Positions 1 to 6,334 of a DNA stretch of 9,572 nucleotides are shown here, piece by piece. Within the stretch, counting starts at the first letter, position 1, and the number at the start of each line of letters is the position of its first letter. Where the stretch lies: assembly GCA_903862805.1 (NCBI GenBank), contig CAIOZP010000663.1:1-9572 (forward strand), read 5' to 3'. Under the pieces are notes generated by a model, which saw only the letters and a list, made by a program, of their open reading frames with translations, searched no databases and had not been told where the DNA came from. The DNA is from an uncultured Fibrobacterota bacterium (lineage in GTDB: Bacteria; Fibrobacterota; Chitinivibrionia; Chitinivibrionales; CAIOZP01). Both the position numbers and the translations under genes were made by a program.

Positions 1-486
1 CGCGCTGACGACGCCGTAGTTCGGGCCTTTCATGCCGGTCTTCATCGAGACCATGCCTGCGGCCGTATCGGGAATCATGTAGGAAATAAGGAAGGGCGAC
101 ACGCGGCCAGGCCCTTTGGTCAAAAGCTTCTCATGCTCGGTTTCGAGGGTCTGGATTCCGCCGATACCCGAAGACACGATGACTCCGCAACGCTCGGCAT
201 CAGTAGTTTCGGGAGTAAGGTTGGCGGCCTTGACGGCCTCTTCTGCCGCGGCAATCGCATAGACGATGTTGCGGTCTATGCGTCTGGCGTCCTTAGGCTC
301 GACGTACTTCGCGAAGTCGAGGTCTCTCACCTCGCCAGCGATCTTGACATCATAGCCCTCGGTGTCGAACCGTGTTATAGGTCCGATGCCGGAACGTCCG
401 GCTACAAGCGATTCCCAGAACGACTTTACATCGTTTCCGACAGGGGACACAACTCCGCATCCCGTTACTACAACTCGTTTCGACAT
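1..486 (-). CDS. fabF: Beta-ketoacyl-ACP synthase II, N-terminal part (cut by window edge)
   Basis: This is the condensing enzyme of fatty-acid elongation: it joins malonyl-ACP to a growing acyl-ACP with loss of CO2 in the cytoplasm. The first 162 codons are visible. The protein opens with MSKRVVVTGCGVVSPVGND, the typical KAS II start, followed by a GIGPITRFD-like segment, SSGIGGI, and KGPNYGVVSA at the left edge. In FabF proteins the catalytic Cys comes directly after that last segment, so it and the two active-site His residues lie outside the window. The start is ATG at 486, with AGGGA about 8 nt upstream. It is the last visible gene of the fab operon and is separated from acpP by 96 nt that hold a terminator. 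FabB is a less likely alternative, because acpP-fabF is the usual order. Confidence 0.95.
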   Translation of the reverse strand, partial: MSKRVVVTGCGVVSPVGNDVKSFWESLVAGRSGIGPITRFDTEGYDVKIAGEVRDLDFAKYVEPKDARRIDRNIVYAIAAAEEAVKAANLTPETTDAERCGVIVSSGIGGIQTLETEHEKLLTKGPGRVSPFLISYMIPDTAAGMVSMKTGMKGPNYGVVSA

Positions 487-520
487 TTGCGATCCCTGTC
501 CGCCGTGTTGTCAGGCACAT

Positions 521-557
521 AAAAAACAGGTACGGGTGACATGAGCCACTCCGTACC
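521..557 (-). terminator. Intrinsic terminator between acpP and fabF
   Basis: Read on the minus strand, GGTACGG pairs perfectly with CCGTACC, and an inner GTG/CAC extends the stem to 10 bp with one bulged A. The loop is 8 nt. The stem is followed by TG and then six T residues. This is the layout of a Rho-independent terminator that acts only on minus-strand transcription, since there is no T-run on the other side. It sits 25 nt beyond the acpP stop and 35 nt before the fabF start. It probably attenuates rather than blocks fabF expression, because no clear fabF promoter is visible in the remaining leader. Confidence 0.75.
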
Positions 558-582
558 ATAGATTCTTCAAATCAGGACGAAA

Positions 583-816
583 TTACTTCTTGGTCTCAAT
601 GTAGTCGAGGGCATCCTTGACTGTCTTGAGCTTTTCTGCATCTTCATCAGGAATTTCGATATCGAATTCATCTTCAAGTGCCATGATAAGCTCGACCTGA
701 TCGAGTGAATCCGCTCCGAGATCATCTACGAAAGAAGCTGCCGGGACAACCTTGTCCTCGCTCACACCGAGCTTCTCTGCAATAATCTGCTTTACTTTTG
801 CTTCGTTGGCGCTCAC
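583..816 (-). CDS. acpP: Acyl carrier protein
   Basis: This small acidic cytoplasmic carrier holds growing acyl chains on a 4'-phosphopantetheine arm for all Fab enzymes and for PlsX. It is 77 residues long, the normal family length. The attachment motif GADSLD contains Ser37, followed by the recognition helix [19 protein letters not shown]. The start is GTG at 816, not ATG; AAGGAG six nt upstream supports it strongly. The gene is flanked by fabG (56-nt gap) and fabF (96-nt gap). These are the widest gaps in the operon, and they carry a candidate promoter upstream and a terminator downstream. That fits the need for far more ACP than enzyme. Identification is essentially certain. Confidence 0.98.
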   Translation of the reverse strand: MSANEAKVKQIIAEKLGVSEDKVVPAASFVDDLGADSLDQVELIMALEDEFDIEIPDEDAEKLKTVKDALDYIETKK

Positions 817-822
817 TTGCGT

Positions 823-828
823 CTCCTT
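823..828 (-). promoter_or_regulatory. Shine-Dalgarno site of acpP
   Basis: AAGGAG on the minus strand, six nt before a GTG codon. It fixes the acpP start at this GTG, and no in-frame ATG competes. It is one of the strongest ribosome sites in the cluster, which fits a highly translated gene. Confidence 0.8.
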
Positions 829-853
829 GCGTTGTATTAGTGAAACTGTTTAG

Positions 854-883
854 AAAATAATAACCGTATCTATCACATGTAAA
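854..883 (-). promoter_or_regulatory. Candidate internal promoter for acpP
   Basis: On the minus strand, TTTACA (5 of 6 to the -35 consensus, overlapping the last codons of fabG) is followed after 18 nt by TATTTT (4 of 6). A second possible -10, TATTAT, lies at 15 nt. Transcription would start near 847, giving a leader of about 30 nt before the acpP GTG. The surrounding 56-nt gap is clearly AT-rich compared with the genes. This is a by-eye match to the housekeeping sigma consensus and is therefore tentative. The terminator after acpP makes a short acpP transcript plausible. Confidence 0.3.
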
Positions 884-1619
884 GGCCGCCATTCACCGAG
901 AGCACATGCCCGGTGATATAGCTCGCCATCGGAGAAGCAAGGAACAGAACAGCATTCGCGATGTCGTCGGGATAACCCAAGCGCTCAAGCGGAATTGCAT
1001 TCGTCAGTTTCGCACGGTCGTCGTCGGTAAGTTTGTCGGTCATGGCTGTTTTGATAAAGCCGGGAGCGACTGCATTGACCGTTATATTGCGGCTTGAAAA
1101 TTCTTTTGCGAGGGTCTTGGTAAGACCGATCATGCCTGCCTTTGCGGCGGCGTAGTTTGCCTGACCGGCGTTGCCCATGAGTCCGACAATCGAAGCAATG
1201 CTGATGATGGTGCCGCTGCGGGCTTTCATCATCGGACGAGCGGCTTCGCGGCAGCAGAGGAAGGCACTCTTGAGATTGACAGTAAGAACTGCATCCCAGT
1301 CTTCTTCCTTCATGCGCATGACGAGTCCGTCACGAGTGATACCAGCGTTATTCACGAGGATATCCATCTTGCCAAATTTTTCGATGAAGGTTTTGAACAT
1401 CGCTTCGACAGATGCGGCATCGGCTACGTTTGCAGCGATACCTATGGACTTGATACCAGTAGCTTCGAGGTCTTTTGCTGTTGCTTCGGCAGTTGTTGCG
1501 TCAATGTCACAGATCGCCACATCGCATCCGGCAGACGCCAGCTTGAACGCAATCTCACGACCGATTCCACGACCACCACCAGTGATCAGCGCAGACTTTC
1601 CTGAAAGATCAATCTTCAC
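873..1619 (-). CDS. fabG: 3-oxoacyl-ACP reductase
   Basis: This NADPH-dependent short-chain dehydrogenase carries out the first reduction of each elongation cycle, turning beta-ketoacyl-ACP into 3-hydroxyacyl-ACP. With a GTG start at 1619 it has 248 residues (E. coli FabG has 244). Visible features are the nucleotide-binding GGGRGIG (14-20), NNAG (90-93), and the catalytic tetrad Asn115, Ser143, Tyr156 and Lys160 (YAAAK). PGFIKTAMT and a C-terminal GHVLSVNGGLYM follow, as in FabG. A TTG at 1631 in the same frame would add four residues (METS) but has no ribosome site, whereas GGAG lies six nt before the GTG. The gene ends with in-frame TGA TAG double stops. It lies 24 nt after fabD and before acpP. 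Confidence 0.96.
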   Translation of the reverse strand: MKIDLSGKSALITGGGRGIGREIAFKLASAGCDVAICDIDATTAEATAKDLEATGIKSIGIAANVADAASVEAMFKTFIEKFGKMDILVNNAGITRDGLVMRMKEEDWDAVLTVNLKSAFLCCREAARPMMKARSGTIISIASIVGLMGNAGQANYAAAKAGMIGLTKTLAKEFSSRNITVNAVAPGFIKTAMTDKLTDDDRAKLTNAIPLERLGYPDDIANAVLFLASPMASYITGHVLSVNGGLYM

Positions 1620-1625
1620 ACTTGT

Positions 1626-1629
1626 CTCC
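1626..1629 (-). promoter_or_regulatory. Shine-Dalgarno site that sets the fabG start
   Basis: GGAG on the minus strand, six nt before the GTG at 1619. It favours that GTG over the upstream TTG at 1631, which would itself overlap this site. The arrangement GGAGAC...AAGTG closely resembles the acpP ribosome site, also six nt before a GTG. Confidence 0.6.
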
Positions 1630-1643
1630 AAGGTTGAGCAAAA

Positions 1644-2555
1644 TCAGACCGAATATACATTATCGCTCGTCTCGCACAAAACTACATTCAGATCCTGCGA
1701 ACATTTCTTCACGAGTCCTTTTAGTACCGAGCCCGGACCAACCTCGACTGCCGTGAAACTTCCGAATGCTGATAGCGCAGCAACCGAATCAACCCAGCGA
1801 ACCGGATTGAGAAGCTGGTCGTACAAAAGTCCTTTCAGCACGGAACCCTTTGTTTCCGGAGCTGCGGTTACGTTTGTGATTACGGGGCATTTCGCATCGG
1901 CGAAATTAACCTGTTCGAGGAAATTTTTGAATTCATCGGCGGCGGGCTTCATGAGCGGCGAATGAAAAGCGCCAGAAACAGGTAACTGAATGACACGCTT
2001 TGCGCCTGCAGCCTTGAGAATTTCGGAAGCAGATTCAAACGCGGCAGCTTCGCCGGAGATAACCGTTTGATCGGGAGAATTTTCGTTTGCAGGAACAATC
2101 ACTCCGGCAGTTACGTTTTTAAGCGCCTCGCGAATTTGTGCAGACGAAAGTCCGATCACAGCAGCCATCACACCTTTGCTCGCGGCACCGGCTTTCGCCA
2201 TAAGCTCGCCGCGTTTGGCAACAAGGCGAAGTCCGTCTTCGAAACCGAAAACTCCTGCGGCGTAAAGCGCGCTGTATTCTCCGAGGGAATGCCCCATTGT
2301 GGCAACAGGTTCGATTCCGCGTCCGCGAAGCACATCGACAATTGCTGCTTCCAAAAGGAAAAGAGCCGGTTGAGTATTCTGTGTGGACTTGAGCTCGTCT
2401 TCCGGCCCTTCGAGGATCAGCTTTGAAAGCGGGCGACCGAGAATTACGTCGGCCTGATCGAAGCGTGCCTTGACAGATGCGACTCCTGAAACTAGATCGG
2501 CACCCATACCGACTTTCTGCGAACCCTGACCCGGAAACATGAACACGTATGGCAT
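1644..2555 (-). CDS. fabD: Malonyl-CoA:ACP transacylase
   Basis: It moves malonyl groups from CoA to ACP, supplying the two-carbon donor for every elongation step. The protein has 303 residues, close to the usual 305-310. It begins MPYVFMFPGQGSQKVGMG, the family's N-terminal oxyanion motif, and has the nucleophile motif GHSLGEY with Ser90. Arg115 in the KRGELM segment binds the malonyl carboxylate, and His198 in SGAFHSPLM completes the dyad. ATG at 2555 is chosen because GGAAG lies eight nt upstream; a TTG one codon earlier is possible but less likely. It sits between fabH (23-nt gap) and fabG. Confidence 0.97.
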   Translation of the reverse strand: MPYVFMFPGQGSQKVGMGADLVSGVASVKARFDQADVILGRPLSKLILEGPEDELKSTQNTQPALFLLEAAIVDVLRGRGIEPVATMGHSLGEYSALYAAGVFGFEDGLRLVAKRGELMAKAGAASKGVMAAVIGLSSAQIREALKNVTAGVIVPANENSPDQTVISGEAAAFESASEILKAAGAKRVIQLPVSGAFHSPLMKPAADEFKNFLEQVNFADAKCPVITNVTAAPETKGSVLKGLLYDQLLNPVRWVDSVAALSAFGSFTAVEVGPGSVLKGLVKKCSQDLNVVLCETSDNVYSV

Positions 2556-2578
2556 CAAATAATCTTCCGTTTTGTTAC

Positions 2579-3538
2579 TTAGAATCTTGCGACCGCGCCG
2601 CCGACCGTAAGGCCGCCGCCGAGTCCTGCGAATACAACCAGATCACCCTCGGAAATGCGGCCCGAATCCCAAGCCTCGGCGAGTGCAATCGGAATCGACG
2701 CGGCAGATGTGTTGCCGAAGCGTTCGACATTGACCACGACGCGGTCTTCTGATAATCCGAGGTATTCGCCCATCGCCTGAATAATTCTTATGTTTGCCTG
2801 ATGCGGAACCAGCAGATTTATGTCTGCAAATTCAAGTCTGGCAGAGCAGATCGCCTTGCGCGTGACATCGGTCATCAATCTTACCGCGTTTTTGAAAACC
2901 TCTGTGCCGTTCATGAACATGCTCGGCGAACCGTTCCACGGCACCGGCAGTTTTAGAATGTCACCGAGAGATCCATCGCTGAAACATTCGCACGACAGAA
3001 TGCCGCGTTCGCCTTCTTCGCCGCGAAGAACAATCGCACCGGCACCGTCTCCGAAGAGAATACAGGTCGAACGATCGTTAAAATCAAGTGTCCGAGAAAC
3101 GACTTCGGCACCAACAAGCAAAACCGTTTTGCACTGGCCCGAAAGAATTAGCGAATTCGCAATTGTCAAGCCGTAAACAAAACCGGCACAGGCGGCGGAG
3201 ATGTCGAATGCAAAACTTTTTGATGCGCCGACTTTATTTGAAATCGCGCAGGCTGTTGAGGGGAAAAAATTATCGGGAGAAAATGTTGCACAGATAACGG
3301 CGTCGATTGTGGCCGGATCGATTCCCGCCTTGTCAATCGCATTTTTAGCCGCGATGCTTCCGAGATCGGAAGTGGCGGTCGGACTTTTCGGATCGTCAAC
3401 AAATCGTCGCTGTTTGATCCCGGTACGCCTGACAATCCATTCGTCGGAGGTGTCGAGGTATGTTGCGAAATGATCGTTGCCGACAATTTTCTCTGGAAGA
3501 GCTGTTCCGACTGATACGATCCTGGCTCTTATGGCCAT
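2579..3538 (-). CDS. fabH: Beta-ketoacyl-ACP synthase III
   Basis: It starts fatty-acid synthesis by condensing an acyl-CoA, usually acetyl-CoA, with malonyl-ACP. It is 319 residues long (E. coli FabH has 317). The active-site triad is in place: Cys117 in DISAACAGFVYGL, His246 in VPHQANIRII, and Asn276 in ERFGNTSAAS. The N-terminal TSDEWIVRRTGIKQRR matches the CoA-binding region of the family. The ATG at 3538 directly follows the plsX stop with no gap, and AGAGGA five nt upstream lies inside plsX, so the two are probably translationally coupled. The protein ends GLGGGLTVGGAVARF, the usual FabH C-terminus. Confidence 0.97.
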   Translation of the reverse strand: MAIRARIVSVGTALPEKIVGNDHFATYLDTSDEWIVRRTGIKQRRFVDDPKSPTATSDLGSIAAKNAIDKAGIDPATIDAVICATFSPDNFFPSTACAISNKVGASKSFAFDISAACAGFVYGLTIANSLILSGQCKTVLLVGAEVVSRTLDFNDRSTCILFGDGAGAIVLRGEEGERGILSCECFSDGSLGDILKLPVPWNGSPSMFMNGTEVFKNAVRLMTDVTRKAICSARLEFADINLLVPHQANIRIIQAMGEYLGLSEDRVVVNVERFGNTSAASIPIALAEAWDSGRISEGDLVVFAGLGGGLTVGGAVARF

Positions 3539-4519
3539 CTAAATCCTCTCTATTCCAAACGCGTGATCGGCAGTCTTCTGACTCGCCGCTATCGCTGCTG
3601 CATTCACCGCATGACAAATGGCTCGTGGCGACGATGCGCCATGTGCCTTGAAAACAACTCCGTTCACGCCAAGAAGCGGAACAGCCCCGTAGTTGTCGGC
3701 ATTGAGAACCGACACCCGCGCTCTCACCAACTCGGCAGCTCTGTCTTCTGTTCCGACAATCCGCTCTACAAGATTATGGAAACTCTCGCAGGCTTTGAGC
3801 AGAACATTTCCGGCAAAACCGTCGCACACGACCACATCGGCAGAGCCGGACAGAACCTGTGAACCTTCAACAAAACCGCAGAACGAATCAGGCATATCCT
3901 GCCTTAAAATATCTGCTGTGTCGCGGACAACCTTGCTGCCCTTGAACGACTCGCCGCCAACATTCAGAAGCGCCACCTTCGGATTTTCAATCCCGAAAAA
4001 GTGCCCAAAATATTCGCGGCCCATCGTCCCGAAATCTGCAAGGTGCCTTGGCTTGCACTCGACATTTGCACCGACATCGAGAAGTAGAACCGGTCTTGCT
4101 CCGGCGGTCGGCAAAAAGGCCGCAAGCGCCGGACGCGAAATCCCGCTGGTATGACCAAGCAGAAAAATCGCACTACCAATTATATATCTCGTATCACCTG
4201 CTGAAAGCGAAGCCGAAACGAGTCCGTCTTTCTGCATCGAAAGGCATCTGACAACTGGCGCATTCGGATGCCGCTTCCAGAGCTTCGATGGCAAACAGTC
4301 GTCTGAAACATCGTCGCTGCAATTTTCGATCAAAAGCGATCCGGCAGCAACAAACTCGCCACCACCCAAAGACGAAATTGCAGAGTCTATTTCGTCACGC
4401 CGACCGCAGAGATAAACAGAAATAGGCACCGTCGATCTTGTCAACGCTGCCAGAACTCCTTCGACTACCGTTGCACAGCCATTGTCGCCACCGTGGGCAT
4501 CAACAGCTATGCGGATCAT
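3539..4519 (-). CDS. plsX: Phosphate acyltransferase (acyl-ACP:phosphate transacylase), divergent
   Basis: PlsX turns acyl-ACP into acyl-phosphate, the donor used by PlsY to make lysophosphatidic acid, and so links fatty-acid synthesis to phospholipids at the membrane. At 326 residues it is within the family range. Recognisable segments are the N-terminal IAVDAHGGD, DVGANVECKP (148-157), GIENPKVALLNVG (176-188), VVVCDGFAGNVLLK (229-242), and GVVFKAHGASSPRA (287-300). The usual SAGNTGA motif reads SAGDTRYIIG (106-115), and the normally basic and Ser-rich stretch before it is also changed. ATG at 4519 matches the family N-terminus. TTG at 4528 abuts the rpmF stop and has a better-spaced GAGG, so three extra residues are possible. 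Confidence 0.9.
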   Translation of the reverse strand: MIRIAVDAHGGDNGCATVVEGVLAALTRSTVPISVYLCGRRDEIDSAISSLGGGEFVAAGSLLIENCSDDVSDDCLPSKLWKRHPNAPVVRCLSMQKDGLVSASLSAGDTRYIIGSAIFLLGHTSGISRPALAAFLPTAGARPVLLLDVGANVECKPRHLADFGTMGREYFGHFFGIENPKVALLNVGGESFKGSKVVRDTADILRQDMPDSFCGFVEGSQVLSGSADVVVCDGFAGNVLLKACESFHNLVERIVGTEDRAAELVRARVSVLNADNYGAVPLLGVNGVVFKAHGASSPRAICHAVNAAAIAASQKTADHAFGIERI

Positions 4520-4528
4520 CTCGCCCAA

Positions 4529-4708
4529 TTATTCCTCGGGGGTGACAACCTCAACGCCAGCGTAGTATCCGCAGTTCGGACATACGCGGTGCGCCACCTT
4601 CGGCTGACGACAATGCGAACACAAGGTCGGCTTGACCGGTGTAATCGCAAGGTGGGAACGACGCTTGTCGCGGCGTGTACTGGATGTTCTCCGCTTAGGT
4701 ACTGCCAT
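4529..4708 (-). CDS. rpmF: Ribosomal protein bL32, zinc-binding form
   Basis: A small basic protein of the large ribosomal subunit, 59 residues. It opens MAVPKRRTSSTRRDKRRSH, the characteristic bL32 N-terminus, and has CSHC (30-33) and CPNC (43-46), which form a zinc ribbon. Keeping all four Cys marks the zinc-requiring (C+) form. The ATG is preceded by AGGAG at six nt. It lies 21 nt after the DUF177 gene and directly before plsX, the conserved yceD-rpmF-plsX order that ties ribosome and membrane synthesis. The stop TAA at 4529 touches the possible TTG start of plsX. Confidence 0.97.
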   Translation of the reverse strand: MAVPKRRTSSTRRDKRRSHLAITPVKPTLCSHCRQPKVAHRVCPNCGYYAGVEVVTPEE

Positions 4709-4729
4709 TTCTAACTCCTATATTGAAAC

Positions 4730-5188
4730 TCAATTACCAGACTTCAATTTTCCGAGGGCGCTCCACCTCGGATCGATTTTCACCAACTGCTCCACACCGA
4801 GAACCCCTTTGCAATCTTGGCGACACAAAGGCATCAGCGGAACAGAAGTCAGGATCTCTTCATAAAGAACATTGCCAAGATCGACCTTTTCTGTTTCGTC
4901 ACGATAGACAAGATTTTCTTCGTCCACCGTTTCGCTTTCTGGAACCACCAGCGCTTCGAAGCTGCCAGATAGCTCAAGGTCGAAGGATTCCGCACAACGC
5001 GCACAATCCTGTGCTACGGTGCAATCCCACTCGACCGAAACACGGATTCGCCCGCCGCTTCTGTCGAAAGAAAGCTCACAATCTACCGGCCCAGCAAGGC
5101 CGCAATCGCGGGCAAGCTCCGCATCGAGAGTCGCTTTTTCACTGCGGCTACTCGTCCCCTGCGGTACTTCTCTTGGATAAAACACCAT
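4730..5188 (-). CDS. yceD: DUF177 (YceD) family protein
   Basis: A 152-residue protein of the DUF177 family, almost always encoded just before rpmF. The E. coli member is linked to accumulation of 23S rRNA. The sequence shows the family's central CARC pair (Cys62, Cys65), an acidic stretch (about 83-103), and a C-terminal PLMPLCRQDCKG (117-128) and IDPRWSALGKLK. Many members have a second Cys pair after the KG (GLCPxCG type), but here it reads GVLGVEQ, so any metal site would be incomplete. The ATG at 5188 has no clear Shine-Dalgarno sequence. A candidate promoter -10 box lies only 11 nt upstream, which would leave almost no leader. It is the first gene of the fab operon. Confidence 0.88.
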   Translation of the reverse strand: MVFYPREVPQGTSSRSEKATLDAELARDCGLAGPVDCELSFDRSGGRIRVSVEWDCTVAQDCARCAESFDLELSGSFEALVVPESETVDEENLVYRDETEKVDLGNVLYEEILTSVPLMPLCRQDCKGVLGVEQLVKIDPRWSALGKLKSGN

Positions 5189-5199
5189 AACGGGAGCGT

Positions 5200-5229
5200 A
5201 AAATAATTAGGACAGCCTTCCTGCGTCAA
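5200..5229 (-). promoter_or_regulatory. Candidate proximal promoter of the DUF177-rpmF-plsX-fab operon
   Basis: On the minus strand, TTGACG (5 of 6 to the -35 consensus) and TATTTT (4 of 6 to the -10) are 18 nt apart. Transcription would start near 5193, about five nt before the DUF177 ATG. The mRNA would therefore be nearly leaderless, which agrees with the lack of a Shine-Dalgarno site there. Called by eye only. Confidence 0.4.
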
Positions 5230-5241
5230 GCCGGAAGATTT

Positions 5242-5270
5242 TATGTAGAAAAGGAAACCCTTTGAGTCAA
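5242..5270 (-). promoter_or_regulatory. Candidate distal promoter of the DUF177-rpmF-plsX-fab operon
   Basis: On the minus strand, TTGACT (5 of 6) is followed after exactly 17 nt by TACATA (3 of 6) and then AAAT. It would give a leader of roughly 45 nt. The -10 is weak. It may act in tandem with the proximal site or be a chance match. Confidence 0.3.
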
Positions 5271-5368
5271 AGCATTTTTGTCTGATGAAGATCTGTTTGG
5301 ACAAAGCCGTCACTATCAGTTTGTATGCTTCAAATTTTGAGGCGCTTTTTGACAAGTAGATATCGGGT

Positions 5369-5465
5369 TGCTCACCGGAGTGAGCGGAAAGTTCCACCAC
5401 TATCAAAAATAAATTGCAAAACCAGCCTGAAATATCCATATTCCTCTCAAGAACCTGCTCACCGG
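5369..5465 (+). repeat. 10-nt direct repeat TGCTCACCGG (two copies)
   Basis: Copies lie at 5369-5378 and 5456-5465, starting 87 nt apart. The first is half of a small inverted repeat (GCTCAC at 5370-5375, GTGAGC at 5380-5385). The second forms part of the long leader hairpin. GTGAGC can in principle pair with either copy. They could be operator half-sites, alternative RNA pairings, or coincidence. Confidence 0.4.
5414..5442 (+). promoter_or_regulatory. Weak candidate promoter for the TIGR02147 operon
   Basis: TTGCAA (4 of 6) and CATATT (4 of 6) are 17 nt apart on the plus strand. Transcription would start near 5449, just inside the first arm of the leader hairpin. A perfect TTGACA at 5349-5354 has no acceptable -10 at the right distance. 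Low confidence; the real promoter may use another sigma factor. Confidence 0.25.
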
Positions 5466-5490
5466 CAATCCAGCCAAGAGCGGTTCTTGA
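5447..5490 (+). promoter_or_regulatory. Long hairpin in the leader of the TIGR02147 gene
   Basis: TCAAGAACC (5447-5455) pairs perfectly with GGTTCTTGA (5482-5490). After one bulged T, GCTC (5457-5460) pairs with GAGC (5478-5481), making a 13-bp stem. Inside the loop, GGC (5464-5466) can pair with GCC (5473-5475). The structure ends nine nt before the ATG at 5500, so it covers or abuts the ribosome entry site. No T-run follows on either strand, so it is not a terminator. It could control translation of the regulator, or the DNA form could be an operator. Confidence 0.6.
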
Positions 5491-5499
5491 AAGATCAAA

Positions 5500-6333
5500 A
5501 TGAAAGCTGTCTGGTTTTATAGCGATTGGAGAGTGTACCTGCAAGATTGGCTTGCGGATCGTCGCGAGCGCGGGGTTCCTGCATCAAACAGGTACATCGC
5601 CCAGAAAATGGGGATCAATTCGGCGTCTTGGCTTACATCAATATCACAGGGCAAGAAGGGTTTGTCCAGGCAAAGCGCCAATAAACTGTCGTCGGTAATT
5701 GGACATTCGCCTGACGAAGCACGGTTTTTTGAAACGATGGTCAGCTGCGATCAAGCCAAGGGAATCGACGAGCGCAACAACTATCATCGCGAACTCGGAC
5801 GCATGAGGCAGGCGCGACAGGTTCAGCTTCTTGCCGACACACAGTTTGAATATTACGGGCAATGGTATCACAGCGTGATTCGTGCGCTGATCGGCGCATT
5901 CGGCTTCGATGGGAACATTGAGAAGCTTGCCGCGAATTGCCTTCCTCCGATCAGCACGGCTCAGGCAAAATCATCAGTTGCATTGCTTGAGAAACTTGGG
6001 CTTGTCCAAAAAAAAGAAACCGGAGAATGGATCCTTCCATCAACGGCGGTCAAATCGGGAGCGGGCAACAAGGACGCAGTCGAAAATTTCCAGCGAGAAG
6101 CCATGCGGCTTGCTCAGGAGGCGCTCGACAGGTTTTCTCCGATGGAGCGCGATATATCTACACTTACGATCGGCGTCTCCGATGAGACGGCCGGAAAAAT
6201 CCGTGAACTGATTTCCAACACACGGCGACGGATTGTCGAGCTTGCCAACGCCGACGAAACGGCGTCGCGGGTGTGGCAGATCAATTTTCAGGTGTTCCCG
6301 TTCAGTAAACCTGTTGCTTCAGGTGAGGTTTGA
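5500..6333 (+). CDS. TIGR02147 family protein, putative transcriptional regulator
   Basis: A soluble 277-residue protein with the layout of the TIGR02147 (DUF4423-like) family, known as a large paralogous set in Fibrobacter. The N-terminus has the hallmark FYSDWRVYLQDWL. It is followed by a helix-turn-helix-like stretch at about 30-70 (NRYIAQKMGINSASWLTSI, then GKKGLS). Further on come RFFETMVSCDQAK (75-87), YGQWYHSVIRALI, a winged-helix-like segment at about 152-182 (AQAKSSVALLEKLGLVQKK), and the family's C-terminal INFQVFPFSKP. DNA binding is inferred from the fold, and the target is unknown. It starts at ATG 5500, just after a leader hairpin, with only a weak GAAAG ribosome site. It is followed after one nt by a lipoprotein gene, so it probably controls, or is co-expressed with, the surface proteins downstream. 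Confidence 0.85.
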   Translation: MKAVWFYSDWRVYLQDWLADRRERGVPASNRYIAQKMGINSASWLTSISQGKKGLSRQSANKLSSVIGHSPDEARFFETMVSCDQAKGIDERNNYHRELGRMRQARQVQLLADTQFEYYGQWYHSVIRALIGAFGFDGNIEKLAANCLPPISTAQAKSSVALLEKLGLVQKKETGEWILPSTAVKSGAGNKDAVENFQREAMRLAQEALDRFSPMERDISTLTIGVSDETAGKIRELISNTRRRIVELANADETASRVWQINFQVFPFSKPVASGEV

Positions 6334-6334
6334 G

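Larger units (their letters stand above)
5189..5499. other. Divergent intergenic control region
   Basis: A 311-nt stretch without a convincing gene, between the divergently transcribed DUF177 and TIGR02147 genes. It is more AT-rich than its flanks. The DUF177-proximal side holds two candidate minus-strand promoters. The centre has an imperfect palindrome TCAAA-T-TTTGA (5330-5340) and a short inverted repeat GCTCAC/GTGAGC (5370-5385). The regulator-proximal side carries a long hairpin (5447-5490). The reading frames crossing it have no family resemblance or ribosome site. Confidence 0.8.

Noticed and set aside
1171..1965. 264-residue plus-strand open frame
   Set aside because: It is antisense to fabG and fabD, both of which have complete active-site motifs; its composition is that of a shadow frame.
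5349..5354. Perfect TTGACA as -35 of the TIGR02147 operon
   Set aside because: No -10-like hexamer lies 16-18 nt downstream; that position falls in the GC-rich small inverted repeat.
5083..5544. 153-residue minus-strand open frame across the intergenic region
   Set aside because: It overlaps the DUF177 gene in another frame, covers the control region, has no ribosome site and resembles no known family.
6233..6334. Longer start for the lipoprotein gene
   Set aside because: It would overlap the regulator gene and put 34 mainly Arg/Ser residues before an otherwise perfect lipoprotein signal; the ATG at 6335 has its own ribosome site.
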